A DNA stretch of 14,539 nucleotides from Geobacter sp. (GCA_027346925.1 DAIERH010000036.1:1-14539), one strand, 5' to 3'. Positions 1 to 7,160 are shown, counted from the first letter of the stretch. Translations and numbers: made by a program. Notes: a model not told the origin generated them from the letters alone.

Positions 1-818
1 TCCCGGTCCCGCTCGTCGATGAACAGGAACTGCACGGCCACATTCCAATACTCCTTATCGCTGCCGGCAAAATAATTGCGGTTTTTGAAGACAACCCGCG
101 CCACGCTGTCCATGATGCGCGGGGGCGAGGTCGGTATGAACACCTCCAGAAAGACGATCTGGCCCAGTTCAAAAGGGTCGGAGGCGACGAATTTAAACCC
201 GCCGGCACTGAGATTGACGGCGGTTGCCATCACCGTATCCCACACCGGGTCGATGTGATCCAACTCTTCCTCGGGAAGCTGCACCAGCGCCGGCTTCTCT
301 CCTTCGCGCCCCTCTTCCGGGAATTCACCTTCGGCAATTTTGAAGATCAGGTCCCGGCGCTTGAGCCTCATCTCCTCCCTGCGTTCCGCTTCCTCCACAA
401 GGCGCTGTTCCCTTTTGTCGCGCCACGCATTGAGCACCTTATCCAGATTATGCTCTTTCGAAACCTGGAGCTGGAAGGGAAGAAAGGTATCGATGCGGTA
501 GAATTCACGCAGCTCGCTGGAGTTTACCTCTCCGGTGAGGCGCAGAAAAATGGCCCCGTCCTCGCCGTCCGATACATAGACACCACTGCAGCGGTACCCC
601 TTTCCGCTTTGGCCGACGCGGAGCTCCAGCACCTTGCCGGTCTGCATGTTGACATCGGCGGGCAGCACGTCACGGGACAACTGCAGTTCGACCAGATCGT
701 CATCCAGCGCACGGATGATGGCCCAGTCCCGGAACAGCTCGTTGTTCTGCATGGGGATGCCCACGCCTACCCTGATTCCGACCGGGAAAAATTTGGCGTA
801 TTGCTCCGGATCACTCAT
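1..818 (-). CDS. PilZ-domain protein with long internal insert (3' end cut by window edge)
   Basis: Probable c-di-GMP-binding protein. The 272 visible codons start at the ATG at 816-818. Residues 1-100 form an N-terminal beta-rich region resembling the YcgR/PilZN type. The first c-di-GMP motif, RxxxR, is seen as REFYR at residues 104-108. The second motif, NxSxxG, is NLSAGG at 202-207. Between them lie about 94 residues, far more than the usual 20-30, with a charged, probably helical stretch (about 125-160, rich in R, E and K) and an acidic linker. The C-terminus runs off the window. The Shine-Dalgarno before 818 is weak; an in-frame ATG at 837-839 has no better one. It follows the DUF1858 gene by 57 bp and is probably last or internal in the rsmD-coaD operon. 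PilZ membership rests on the two motifs; the output of the protein is unknown. Confidence 0.8.
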   Translation of the reverse strand, partial: MSDPEQYAKFFPVGIRVGVGIPMQNNELFRDWAIIRALDDDLVELQLSRDVLPADVNMQTGKVLELRVGQSGKGYRCSGVYVSDGEDGAIFLRLTGEVNSSELREFYRIDTFLPFQLQVSKEHNLDKVLNAWRDKREQRLVEEAERREEMRLKRRDLIFKIAEGEFPEEGREGEKPALVQLPEEELDHIDPVWDTVMATAVNLSAGGFKFVASDPFELGQIVFLEVFIPTSPPRIMDSVARVVFKNRNYFAGSDKEYWNVAVQFLFIDERDR

Positions 819-875
819 GGTTCGATGCCCGGGAGACATGGGGAGGGGAAGGTAGATTCAGGCGGTCTGACAGCA

Positions 876-1067
876 TCATGAAAGGGATCTGTTCAGCGAT
901 TCAAGGAGTTCTTCGATGCCGACCTTGTGCACCCCGGCGCCGTGTTCGATGGTCTCCAGGTCCGCGATCTGGCACTCGTAACAGTCCAGGTGGTAGTGCT
1001 TGAAAACAGCCAGGGTTTCGGGGTGCTCTCTGATGATGTCGGCAATAATCATGTCTCGTGTGATCAT
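876..1067 (-). CDS. DUF1858 / hybrid-cluster-protein-associated redox disulfide domain protein
   Basis: A 63-aa single-domain protein of the DUF1858 type. The pattern is an N-terminal MITRDMIIADIIREHPE, a helix ending in HYHLDCYEC (a CxxC at residues 29-32), then an ETIEHGA stretch typical of the family. The CxxC is the proposed redox disulfide. Family members occur alone or fused to hybrid-cluster or DUF438/ScdA-like proteins, and their biochemical role is not established. The start is the ATG at 1065-1067, preceded by AAGGGA; a longer reading frame upstream would run into coaD and is not used. It lies 29 bp behind coaD on the same strand and is probably co-transcribed. Confidence 0.85.
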   Translation of the reverse strand: MITRDMIIADIIREHPETLAVFKHYHLDCYECQIADLETIEHGAGVHKVGIEELLESLNRSLS

Positions 1068-1096
1068 ATCTGAGTCCCTTTTACTGTTTTCACCTG

Positions 1097-1582
1097 TCAG
1101 TCCAGGCCGTACTTCAGCCTGAGGGCCGCCTTGACCTCCGGCGGCACAAACACGTCGATGTTCCCGTTCAGGGAGCAAACCTCCTTGACGATGGAGGAGG
1201 AAAGATAACCGTACTGGACCGAGGTCATCATGAAGAGCGTCTCGATGTCCTGCCCGATGCTGCTGTTCATCTGGGCGATCTGGAACTCGTACTCAAAGTC
1301 GGATATGGCCCGCAACCCGCGGATGATGACATGCGCCTTCCGTGAAGACACATAATCTATCAGAAGCCCGGTAAATGTGTCAACCGTGACCCTTTTTTCC
1401 TCATGCAGCACCTGCTGGATCAGCGCCACCCGCTCCTCGGTCGTGAAAAGCGAGCTTTTCTGGGAGTTCCGGGCCACCGCCACGATGACCTCGTCGAAGA
1501 TCGTCAGGGTGCGCCGGATGATGTCCAGGTGCCCGTAGGTAATGGGATCGAACGAGCCGGGATATACGGCGATCTTTTTCAT
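1097..1582 (-). CDS. coaD: phosphopantetheine adenylyltransferase CoaD
   Basis: Transfers AMP from ATP to 4'-phosphopantetheine to make dephospho-CoA, the penultimate step of coenzyme A synthesis, in the cytoplasm. The product is 161 aa, the normal length for bacterial CoaD. The nucleotidyltransferase signature is at the N-terminus: GSFDPITYGH at residues 9-18 with the catalytic His18 of the TxGH motif. Lys42 lies in SQKSSLF, the substrate-binding loop is IIRGLRAISDFEYE around 86-99, and the C-terminal nucleotide motif is SSSIVKE at 128-134. The ATG at 1580-1582 overlaps the rsmD stop codon by 4 bp (ATGA), with GGAGGG upstream, so translation is probably coupled. The rsmD-coaD pair is a common bacterial arrangement. 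Confidence 0.97.
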   Translation of the reverse strand: MKKIAVYPGSFDPITYGHLDIIRRTLTIFDEVIVAVARNSQKSSLFTTEERVALIQQVLHEEKRVTVDTFTGLLIDYVSSRKAHVIIRGLRAISDFEYEFQIAQMNSSIGQDIETLFMMTSVQYGYLSSSIVKEVCSLNGNIDVFVPPEVKAALRLKYGLD

Positions 1583-2142
1583 TCTCCCTCCAGAAGGTAA
1601 AACTCCAGTGCCGTGTCGCCATAGACCCGCCGTTCGTACTTGACGAGGGGGCCCAGATGGTCGGGCAGGCTGTTCCTGCTTGCACACTCGGCGACGAGCA
1701 TCCCCCCTTCCGACAGCAGGGAGAGGCTGCACAGCGCTTCCGGCACCGTGGCGTACAACCCCGAGGCATAGGGAGGATCGAAAAAAACCATATCAAAACC
1801 GGACCCTCGGGCGGCCAGGTGGCGCAGCGCCTTGTGCACATCCATCTCCAGGACATGCCCCTGTTCGCCGCAATGGGCGGCAATCAGATTGCGTTTCAGA
1901 ATTGCCGCGGCATTTCTGTCGTGCTCTATAAAGACACAGGAGGCCGCCCCCCGGCTGAGTGCCTCGATCCCCAAGCTGCCGGTACCGGCGCAGATGTCGA
2001 GCACGCGGCTCTCTTCCAGGGTAAAACGGTTCTGGATGATGCTGAAGAGCGCTTCGCGGATACGGTCCGCGGTGGGGCGGGTATGCATCCCCCGTGGGGC
2101 GGCAAGACGCGTGCCCCGTGCTTGTCCCGCTATGACACGCAT
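1579..2142 (-). CDS. rsmD: 16S rRNA (guanine966-N2)-methyltransferase RsmD
   Basis: Methylates N2 of G966 in 16S rRNA using S-adenosylmethionine during 30S subunit maturation. The 187-aa product begins MRVIAGQARG, the usual RsmD start. It shows TRPTADRIREALF (residues 21-33), the SAM-binding motif I DICAGTGSLGIEAL (49-62), the acidic ribose-binding region FIEHD (71-75) and the catalytic motif IV DPPY (122-125). The start at 2140-2142 has AGAGGTG about 11 bp upstream. It is the first gene of the minus-strand operon and shares a 4-bp overlap with coaD. Confidence 0.96.
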   Translation of the reverse strand: MRVIAGQARGTRLAAPRGMHTRPTADRIREALFSIIQNRFTLEESRVLDICAGTGSLGIEALSRGAASCVFIEHDRNAAAILKRNLIAAHCGEQGHVLEMDVHKALRHLAARGSGFDMVFFDPPYASGLYATVPEALCSLSLLSEGGMLVAECASRNSLPDHLGPLVKYERRVYGDTALEFYLLEGE

Positions 2143-2181
2143 ATACTGAAATCACCTCTACCGAGTGCCGAGCCTGCGGGG

Positions 2182-2210
2182 AAACTACCGCAAAACCGTG
2201 TGTGCGTCAA
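2182..2210 (-). promoter_or_regulatory. candidate sigma-70 promoter for the rsmD-coaD operon
   Basis: On the minus strand TTGACG (2205-2210) is followed 17 bp later by TAGTTT (2182-2187). This predicts a start near 2175 and a leader of about 33 nt before the rsmD ATG. The -35 box is a 5/6 match, the -10 box is weaker, and the spacing is ideal. Assigned by eye. Confidence 0.45.
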
Positions 2211-2260
2211 GCTGGAACGCCAGGTTGCAGGCATATGTACCGCGAGCAGTGCAAAATATA

Positions 2261-2288
2261 TTGAAAATCATGGGGCTATCGGTAAAAT
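2261..2288 (+). promoter_or_regulatory. candidate sigma-70 promoter for the secreted TPR gene
   Basis: TTGAAA (2261-2266) and TAAAAT (2283-2288) are 16 bp apart on the plus strand, about 40 bp before the GTG start at 2332. The 189-bp gap between rsmD and this gene would then hold two divergent promoters. Assigned by eye. Confidence 0.4.
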
Positions 2289-2331
2289 ACCCCCCAGGAT
2301 GCCGTAACCAACTCTCAAACAGAGGACATGT

Positions 2332-3276
2332 GTGCGAACAGTCACGCCGCGTATCCCCTGCCGCCTGGCAGGCCCTTTCCTGACGCTCTCGGTCATGCTG
2401 CTGGCACTGGCGCCGGATTCAGCCCCGGCCCAGTGGGAGAAGCTCGTCCGTACCGAGCCCTGCGACATTGCCTTTGACTCGGATTCGGTGCGCCAGACCA
2501 TTGACGGCAGGCTGGGCGTATGGCTCAAATACACCCCGCGGGGTGAGGCCCGGCGAAGAGTGGCGGCCACGGAATACGGGAACAAGGCGTATCGCCTGCA
2601 CCTTGAATATTATGAGATCGATTGTGATGACGACAGTGCGGTCATGGGGATGAGGGACATCATAGGGAACAAAGGTGAAAGGTTGCTCCGCCAGATGGGG
2701 GGAAGCAAGCCCGAGGCCATCGTCCCCGGTTCCGAGCTGGACCTGCTCGCCCAACGCGTCTGCCCGGTTGTTGGGGAAAACAGCAACGATGAGGCAGGTG
2801 ATAAGGATGGGGACGGCAACGCCCCGGCCCCGGAAGGTTCGCCGGCGACCGGGATGACAGAGCAAGCACGGCAGCACATTACAAAGGCATTGAAACGTAC
2901 AGAGGCCGAACCATCCGATCCGGCGGCCTGGGCCGAACTGGGTAACGCATACTTCGATACGGACATGCCCCGGGAGGCCATCGAAGCGTACAACCGCTCC
3001 CTGGCGCTGAAACCGGATAATGCCGATGTGCTCAACGACCAGGGCGCCATGTTCCGACAAGCGGGCGATATCACCCACGCACTGAAAAATTTCGAAAAGG
3101 CGCTTGCCATTGACCGGCACAACCTGGAGAGCCTGTACAACATGGGGTATATGTACGCATTCGATCTCCACAACACCGAGCGCGCACGGGAAATCTGGCA
3201 ACGCTACCTGGAACTGGACCGCTCAAGCGAGACGGCCCGCCAGGTGCAGTCATTCATCGGGCGCTACGGCCATTGA
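2332..3276 (+). CDS. secreted Adhesin_E-like / TPR protein
   Basis: A 314-aa exported protein of unknown role. A signal peptide covers residues 1-34 (basic start, hydrophobic GPFLTLSVMLLALA, probable cleavage after APA, leaving Q34 first). Residues 35-147 resemble the surface-adhesin protein E domain: W35, a D-rich strand FDSDSVRQ, WLKYTPRGEARR, and a closing Cys (C44, C98 and C144 could form disulfides). A low-complexity linker (about 148-176, D/G/P-rich) leads to three tetratricopeptide repeats at about 199-232, 233-266 and 267-300, with classic AWAELGNAYF and LNDQGAMFRQAG helices. The GTG start is preceded by GAGGA. The gene stands alone and converges on the response regulator with 12 bp between them. 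A periplasmic or surface assembly role is inferred from the TPRs. Confidence 0.85.
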   Translation: MRTVTPRIPCRLAGPFLTLSVMLLALAPDSAPAQWEKLVRTEPCDIAFDSDSVRQTIDGRLGVWLKYTPRGEARRRVAATEYGNKAYRLHLEYYEIDCDDDSAVMGMRDIIGNKGERLLRQMGGSKPEAIVPGSELDLLAQRVCPVVGENSNDEAGDKDGDGNAPAPEGSPATGMTEQARQHITKALKRTEAEPSDPAAWAELGNAYFDTDMPREAIEAYNRSLALKPDNADVLNDQGAMFRQAGDITHALKNFEKALAIDRHNLESLYNMGYMYAFDLHNTERAREIWQRYLELDRSSETARQVQSFIGRYGH

Positions 3277-3288
3277 GCCGCCACTCTG

Positions 3289-4719
3289 TCAGGCCAGTTC
3301 ACTTTCCCTCCTGATTTCCCCCAGACGCTTGTTCAGGGTTTGACGGGTAATCCCCAGCATGGTCGCCGCGCTTCCCTGATTTCCCTTTGCCTCTTTCAGC
3401 CCCTCGAGGATCATGAAGTCCTCCATCTGCCGGATCGTGGGAAATTGGCCGAACACGGACCGGAGCAACTCGCGTCCATCCCCCTGATACTGCGCCGAGC
3501 GTGTGCTTTCGCCCAGCGAACCCTCTCCCACCGCGGCCCTGAAGCCGTTCAGCGGGAGCGCCCCGCCGGCAGTGCGCGCAACGGCATCGTAGACCATCGC
3601 CTCCAGCTCCCTGATATTGCCCGGGAAGGGGTATCCCGACAACAGCCTCATCAACTCGGCCGGAGCTTCCGGCTTTTTCCTGCCAAGGGACAACGCCGAC
3701 TTATGGAGAAAATGTTCGACCAAGAGCGGGATGTCGTCGGGGCGTTCGCGAAGCGGGGGTATCTCTATCTGGTGGGTACAGAGCCGGTAATACAGGTCGT
3801 TACGGAATTTCCCGGCCGACATCAGGCCCCGGAGGGATTTGTTGGTGGCAACGACAACCCGTGCATCGCTCTTGCGGGGTATATCCGCCCCCACCGGGTA
3901 ATACTCCTGCTCCTGCAGCAGGCGCAGGAGCTTGATCTGGGAGGTGTCGCTCAGATCACCGATCTCATCCAGGAAGAGGGTGCCGCCCGCGGCACGGGAG
4001 ATCAGGCCGTCGCGGGCCTGGTCGGCTCCAGTGTATGAACCGCGCTTGTGCCCGAACAGGGTGTCGGAAAACATGGCGTCATCGAGTCCGGCCACGTTGA
4101 CCGCCACGAATTCACCTTTGCAGCGGCATGAGGCGTGGATGGCCTTGGCCAGAAGGTCCTTGCCGACACCGGTCTCGCCGGTCACCAGCACCGGCTGGCG
4201 GGATGGGCCGATTACCTCCACATACTGGAAGATGGCGCGCATCCTTTTATCACGGGTGATAATCGCATCAAAGACCGTGGGATTTTCGAGCCGATCGGTC
4301 AACAGGTATTCCTTGAGGGATGACACCTCCCGTGACAGGGCGTATACCTCAAGGGCCTTGGAAACGGTTGCCGCGAGGCGGGTCGATTCCACCGGTTTCA
4401 GGATGTAGTCGAAGGCCCCGCTCCGCATGCACTCCACCGCCGACTGGGTCTCGTCGAGGCCGGTCTGGACGATGACAACCACGTCCGGGTAGCTGGTGGC
4501 GATCTGGGAGAGCAACTCCCGCCCCGACACTGTTGGCATCTGCAGATCGACGACGGCAACGGCAACAGGCTGCGAGGCGAGTAACCGCATGACCTTACTG
4601 CTGTCCTGCTCGGTAATGATGTTGTCGAATCCCTTATTTTGCAGCATCAGAGACGATGCTTGCAGGATGGAGGCCTCGTCATCGACAATGAGGATAGGCA
4701 AGGAATTTGAAGAACTCAT
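3289..4719 (-). CDS. NtrC-family sigma-54-dependent response regulator (orphan)
   Basis: Phosphorylation-controlled activator of sigma-54 RNA polymerase, 476 aa. Receiver domain (1-120): acidic pair D13/D14, phospho-acceptor D58 in VVDLQMP, T86 and K108. AAA+ domain (about 148-380): Walker A GETGVGKD (181-188), the sigma-54 contact loop as GSYTGA (227-232) instead of GAFTGA, and Walker B TLFLDE (247-252). The C-terminal Fis-type helix-turn-helix (about 449-471) is NQGSAATMLGITRQTLNKRL. The ATG at 4717-4719 has GAGG upstream. No histidine kinase is in the window, so the input signal is unknown. Regulators of this type bind upstream of sigma-54 promoters; one such candidate promoter is at 10342-10357, but the link is only a guess. 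Confidence 0.95.
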   Translation of the reverse strand: MSSSNSLPILIVDDEASILQASSLMLQNKGFDNIITEQDSSKVMRLLASQPVAVAVVDLQMPTVSGRELLSQIATSYPDVVVIVQTGLDETQSAVECMRSGAFDYILKPVESTRLAATVSKALEVYALSREVSSLKEYLLTDRLENPTVFDAIITRDKRMRAIFQYVEVIGPSRQPVLVTGETGVGKDLLAKAIHASCRCKGEFVAVNVAGLDDAMFSDTLFGHKRGSYTGADQARDGLISRAAGGTLFLDEIGDLSDTSQIKLLRLLQEQEYYPVGADIPRKSDARVVVATNKSLRGLMSAGKFRNDLYYRLCTHQIEIPPLRERPDDIPLLVEHFLHKSALSLGRKKPEAPAELMRLLSGYPFPGNIRELEAMVYDAVARTAGGALPLNGFRAAVGEGSLGESTRSAQYQGDGRELLRSVFGQFPTIRQMEDFMILEGLKEAKGNQGSAATMLGITRQTLNKRLGEIRRESELA

Positions 4720-4750
4720 GATTTACCTCGACTATGGCTGTTATATTTTT

Positions 4751-4780
4751 GTTACACAAACACGCCTGATCATGTAAAAT
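4751..4780 (+). promoter_or_regulatory. candidate promoter for tRNA-Arg
   Basis: GTTACA (4751-4756) and TAAAAT (4775-4780) are 18 bp apart, predicting a start near 4787 and a leader of about 30 nt before the tRNA. The same AT-rich stretch must hold the divergent promoter of the response regulator gene. Confidence 0.4.
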
Positions 4781-4788
4781 CCATCGAA

Positions 4789-4810
4789 GCCACCGTCAGC
4801 ACCCGGTGGC
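4789..4810 (+). repeat. inverted repeat in the pre-tRNA leader
   Basis: GCCACCG (4789-4795) and CGGTGGC (4804-4810) form a perfect 7-bp GC-rich stem with an 8-nt loop. It ends 7 nt before the mature 5' end of tRNA-Arg and would lie inside the precursor transcript if the promoter above is right. Confidence 0.6.
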
Positions 4811-4817
4811 CACCTCC

Positions 4818-4894
4818 GCGCCCGTAGCTCAGCTGGATAGAGTCCCTGGCTTCGAACCAGGTTGTCGGGAGTTCGAATCTCTCCGGGCGCGCCA
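4818..4894 (+). tRNA. tRNA-Arg (anticodon UCG)
   Basis: Folds as a complete 77-nt tRNA. The acceptor stem GCGCCCG (4818-4824) pairs with CGGGCGC (4884-4890), followed by discriminator G and an encoded CCA (4892-4894). The D arm is GCTC...GAGT with AGCTGGATA. The anticodon stem CCTGG/CCAGG encloses loop CTTCGAA, giving anticodon TCG (4852-4854), which reads CGA and other CGN Arg codons. The T arm is GGGAG, loop TTCGAAT, CTCTC (one G-U pair). Identity follows from the anticodon. Confidence 0.97.
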
Positions 4895-4900
4895 CTCGAT

Positions 4901-5140
4901 TCACAAAGACGGGGCGCCTATGGCGGGCGCCTTTTCCGTGCGGGCACCGCCGCCCCCTGTTGCCGGGGCGAATACCCCGGCCTTCATGCCTTGAGGGTCC
5001 GTCGGATTTACGGAGACCCGACCGCCACGATCATGCATTTCTATTTCCGGTGCGCCCCGATCTTCCTTTCCCATTTCGCGGAAAAGTTGACTTAGCACCA
5101 TCCGCTCATCCGGTCCCAGCCCTTGATACCATTGATCCAT
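4901..5140 (-). CDS. doubtful small hypothetical protein
   Basis: A 79-aa reading frame on the minus strand from the ATG at 5138-5140 (GGAG 6 bp upstream); a GTG at 5207-5209 would give 102 aa. The N-terminal part reads like protein, with a possible amphipathic helix (DERMVLSQLFREMGKED). The C-terminal third is Gly/Ala/Pro-rich and overlaps the tRNA terminator. Codon use is less GC-biased at third positions than in the neighbours. In the same frame, upstream of a TAA at 5213-5215, another 29 codons are open from an ATG at 5300-5302, so this may be a decayed gene. I do not recognise a family. Confidence 0.35.
   Translation of the reverse strand: MDQWYQGLGPDERMVLSQLFREMGKEDRGAPEIEMHDRGGRVSVNPTDPQGMKAGVFAPATGGGGARTEKAPAIGAPSL
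4913..4935 (+). terminator. rho-independent terminator of tRNA-Arg
   Basis: GGCGCC (4913-4918) pairs with GGCGCC (4926-4931) across a 7-nt loop, followed by TTTT. It starts 18 nt after the tRNA CCA end. It lies inside the 3' end of the doubtful minus-strand ORF 4901-5140, which counts against that ORF. Confidence 0.65.
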
Positions 5141-5209
5141 ATGCGTCTCCGCGGCGGGCCTCAGCCCCTCTGGATTGACCGTGCCCGCATGGCGCAGCCA
5201 TGTAAGCAC

Positions 5210-5438
5210 CGGTTATTCCATGTCATGAGCAAAAAACAGGCCAACCCCCCACACTTGCCGGAAATGCCCGTGAACAGGCGTTTCATCTCCCTTGACATTC
5301 ATGGCTACCCAGGCGAACTGTAAAATTTACTTACACCATAGTCGTAAGATTTTCAACAAGCCTGTCCGCTTTTTTTACATCACCTTTCGAACAAGGCAAC
5401 TCCACGTCCACTTTTTCATGGCACCCTCCCCTCTCTGC
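5210..5438. other. intergenic stretch with no clear gene
   Basis: No convincing gene, and more AT-rich than its surroundings. Visible are an imperfect inverted repeat around 5331-5346 (TTACACC..GTCGTAAG), two short minus-strand frames (5213-5302 and 5375-5419), and no terminator. The minus-strand ATG at 5417-5419 has a strong GGGAGGG upstream but is read for only 14 codons. Confidence 0.5.
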
Positions 5439-5468
5439 TTGACAAAACAGGACGCGGGGGTCGATAAT
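5439..5468 (+). promoter_or_regulatory. strong sigma-70 promoter of the nadB operon
   Basis: A perfect -35 box TTGACA (5439-5444) and a near-perfect -10 box GATAAT (5463-5468) are separated by 18 bp. The predicted start near 5475 leaves a leader of about 34 nt. A short GGGA..TCCC inverted repeat (5496-5506) overlaps the ribosome-binding site. Confidence 0.75.
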
Positions 5469-5508
5469 TTCTTCCCCAAAATCCAAGTACCGAAAGGGAC
5501 GGTCCCCA

Positions 5509-7104
5509 ATGCGTATCGAAAGCGATATTCTGGTTATCGGCAGCGGTATCGCCGGCCTCTCCTATGCCCTTCAGGCAGCCGACCATGGCAGCGTCGCCAT
5601 CGTTACCAAGCGTGATATCTCCGAATCCGCCACCAAGTACGCCCAAGGCGGGATTGCCACGGTTTTTTCGGCCGAGGACTCTTTTGACGCCCATGTGGAA
5701 GATACCCTCGTGGCCGGCGCCGGCATCTGTCACGAGGATGTGGTCCGGATGGTGGTGGAGGAAGGGCCCCAAACCATCCGCAACCTGATAGAATGGGGGG
5801 TTAAATTTACCACCAGCGGCGAATCCTACGACCTGACACGCGAGGGAGGACACAGCGCCCGCCGTATCCTCCACGCCGAGGACATCACCGGCCGCGAGAT
5901 CGAGCGGGCCCTGGTGGAGGCGGTCCGGCAACACCCCAACATAGAGGTGTATGAACACCACATCGCCATCGACCTGATCACGACCGCCAAGATAGAGCGC
6001 CGCCCTCTGGAGCAGAACCGTTGCCTGGGCGCCTATTGTCTGGATATTGCCAGTGGCCGGGTGTTGACCTTCTCCTCAAAGGTTACGCTTCTGGCCAGCG
6101 GAGGCGCCGGCAAGGTTTACCTGTACACCTGCAACCCGGACGTTGCCTCGGGTGACGGGGTTGCCATGGCCTACCGGGCCGGTGCCACCATTGCCAACAT
6201 GGAATTCATGCAGTTCCATCCCACCACCTTGTTCCATCCGTTGGCCAAGTCGTTCCTGATCTCCGAGGCGGTGCGCGGCGAGGGCGGACGGCTGCTGCGC
6301 CCCGACGGCACCAGATTCATGGACGAGTACGACCGCCGCGGCGAACTGGCGCCGCGCGACATCGTGGCCCGTGCCATAGACAACGAGATGAAGACCAGCG
6401 GCGACGACTGCGTCTTCCTGGACATCACCCACGAGCCGGCCGATTTCGTACGCAGCCGTTTCCCCAACATCTATCAGACCTGCATGGAGTTCGGGCTGGA
6501 CATGACCAAGGAGTGGCTGCCGGTAGTGCCGGCGGCCCATTACCTGTGCGGCGGGGTAGCGGTCAATGCCGATGCCGAGACCGACCTTCCGGGCCTGTAC
6601 GCCATCGGCGAGGCGGCCTTCACCGGCCTGCACGGCGCCAACCGCCTGGCCAGCAACTCGCTCCTGGAGGCGGCGGTCTATGCCGGCCGTGCCTACAAGC
6701 ATTCCACCGATGCCTTGCAGACGCTGCGTTGCGACCGGCGCGAACTGCCGGAATGGGATGCGAGCACGGCCACCAACAGCGACGAAATGGTGGTGGTATC
6801 CCAGAACTGGGACGAGATCCGGCGCTTCATGTGGAACTACGTGGGGATCGTCCGTTCGGACAAGAGGCTGGAACGGGCCATGCGGAGGATCAGGCTGATC
6901 CAGGACGAGATAGACGAGTACTACCGGAACTTCATCGTCACCTCCGACCTGATCGAACTGCGCAACATAGCAACCGTGGCCGAGTTGATCGTGACCTGCG
7001 CCCAGATGCGCAAGGAATCACGCGGCCTGCATTACAACATCGATTATGCCGACCGGGATGACATCAACTGGAAACGGGATACGTTCATCAAGAAGCAATT
7101 CTGA
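5509..7104 (+). CDS. nadB: L-aspartate oxidase NadB
   Basis: Flavoprotein that oxidises L-aspartate to iminoaspartate, the first step of de novo NAD synthesis; NadA then condenses it to quinolinate. The 531 aa match the family length. The FAD dinucleotide fold is at the N-terminus (ILVIGSGIAGLSYAL, residues 8-22). The active-site segment TREGGHSARRILHAED is at 110-125 and the dicarboxylate/FAD region RGEGGRLLRPDGTRFMDEY lies mid-protein. The flavin-binding C-terminal block GLYAIGEAAFTGLHGANRLA is followed by the helical domain, which has a typical WNYVGIVRS segment. AAAGGGA precedes the ATG. It leads an operon with chorismate mutase 56 bp downstream; nadA and nadC are not in the window. A succinate dehydrogenase flavoprotein is excluded by length and the NadB-specific segments. 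Confidence 0.96.
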   Translation: MRIESDILVIGSGIAGLSYALQAADHGSVAIVTKRDISESATKYAQGGIATVFSAEDSFDAHVEDTLVAGAGICHEDVVRMVVEEGPQTIRNLIEWGVKFTTSGESYDLTREGGHSARRILHAEDITGREIERALVEAVRQHPNIEVYEHHIAIDLITTAKIERRPLEQNRCLGAYCLDIASGRVLTFSSKVTLLASGGAGKVYLYTCNPDVASGDGVAMAYRAGATIANMEFMQFHPTTLFHPLAKSFLISEAVRGEGGRLLRPDGTRFMDEYDRRGELAPRDIVARAIDNEMKTSGDDCVFLDITHEPADFVRSRFPNIYQTCMEFGLDMTKEWLPVVPAAHYLCGGVAVNADAETDLPGLYAIGEAAFTGLHGANRLASNSLLEAAVYAGRAYKHSTDALQTLRCDRRELPEWDASTATNSDEMVVVSQNWDEIRRFMWNYVGIVRSDKRLERAMRRIRLIQDEIDEYYRNFIVTSDLIELRNIATVAELIVTCAQMRKESRGLHYNIDYADRDDINWKRDTFIKKQF

Positions 7105-7122
7105 CCGCAACCACATCCATCA

Positions 7123-7144
7123 GGGCAACCGCACGGGGTTGCCC
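7123..7144 (+). repeat. perfect inverted repeat between nadB and chorismate mutase
   Basis: GGGCAACC (7123-7130) and GGTTGCCC (7137-7144) form an 8-bp stem with a 6-nt GC-rich loop. No T tract follows, so it is not a standard terminator. It ends 5 nt before the GGAG Shine-Dalgarno of the next gene, so it could act in mRNA processing or partial attenuation. Confidence 0.7.
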
Positions 7145-7160
7145 CTCACGGAGAACCCCA

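Noticed and set aside
255..881. 208-aa plus-strand reading frame
   Set aside because: Antisense to the PilZ gene, whose frame carries both c-di-GMP motifs and stays open to the window edge.
1583..1732. N-terminal extension of the coaD frame into rsmD
   Set aside because: Out-of-frame rsmD sequence; CoaD proteins start at MKKIAVYPGSFDP, and the ATGA overlap with GGAGGG marks the true start.
2419..3201. 260-aa minus-strand reading frame
   Set aside because: Lies entirely opposite the secreted TPR gene, which has a signal peptide and three TPRs. No motif or Shine-Dalgarno supports it.
3340..4038. 232-aa plus-strand reading frame
   Set aside because: Shadow of the response regulator, which shows all expected motifs.
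4871..4894. tRNA 3' end as an attachment site for an integrated element
   Set aside because: I found no second copy of the tRNA end in the window and no integrase; a short GTTCGAATC match near 9830 is too short to mean anything.
5496..5506. GGGA-CGG-TCCC inverted repeat at the nadB ribosome-binding site
   Set aside because: Only 4 bp with a 3-nt loop; too weak to call a regulatory structure or NAD-linked operator.
6076..6702. 208-aa minus-strand reading frame
   Set aside because: Antisense to nadB with no family features.
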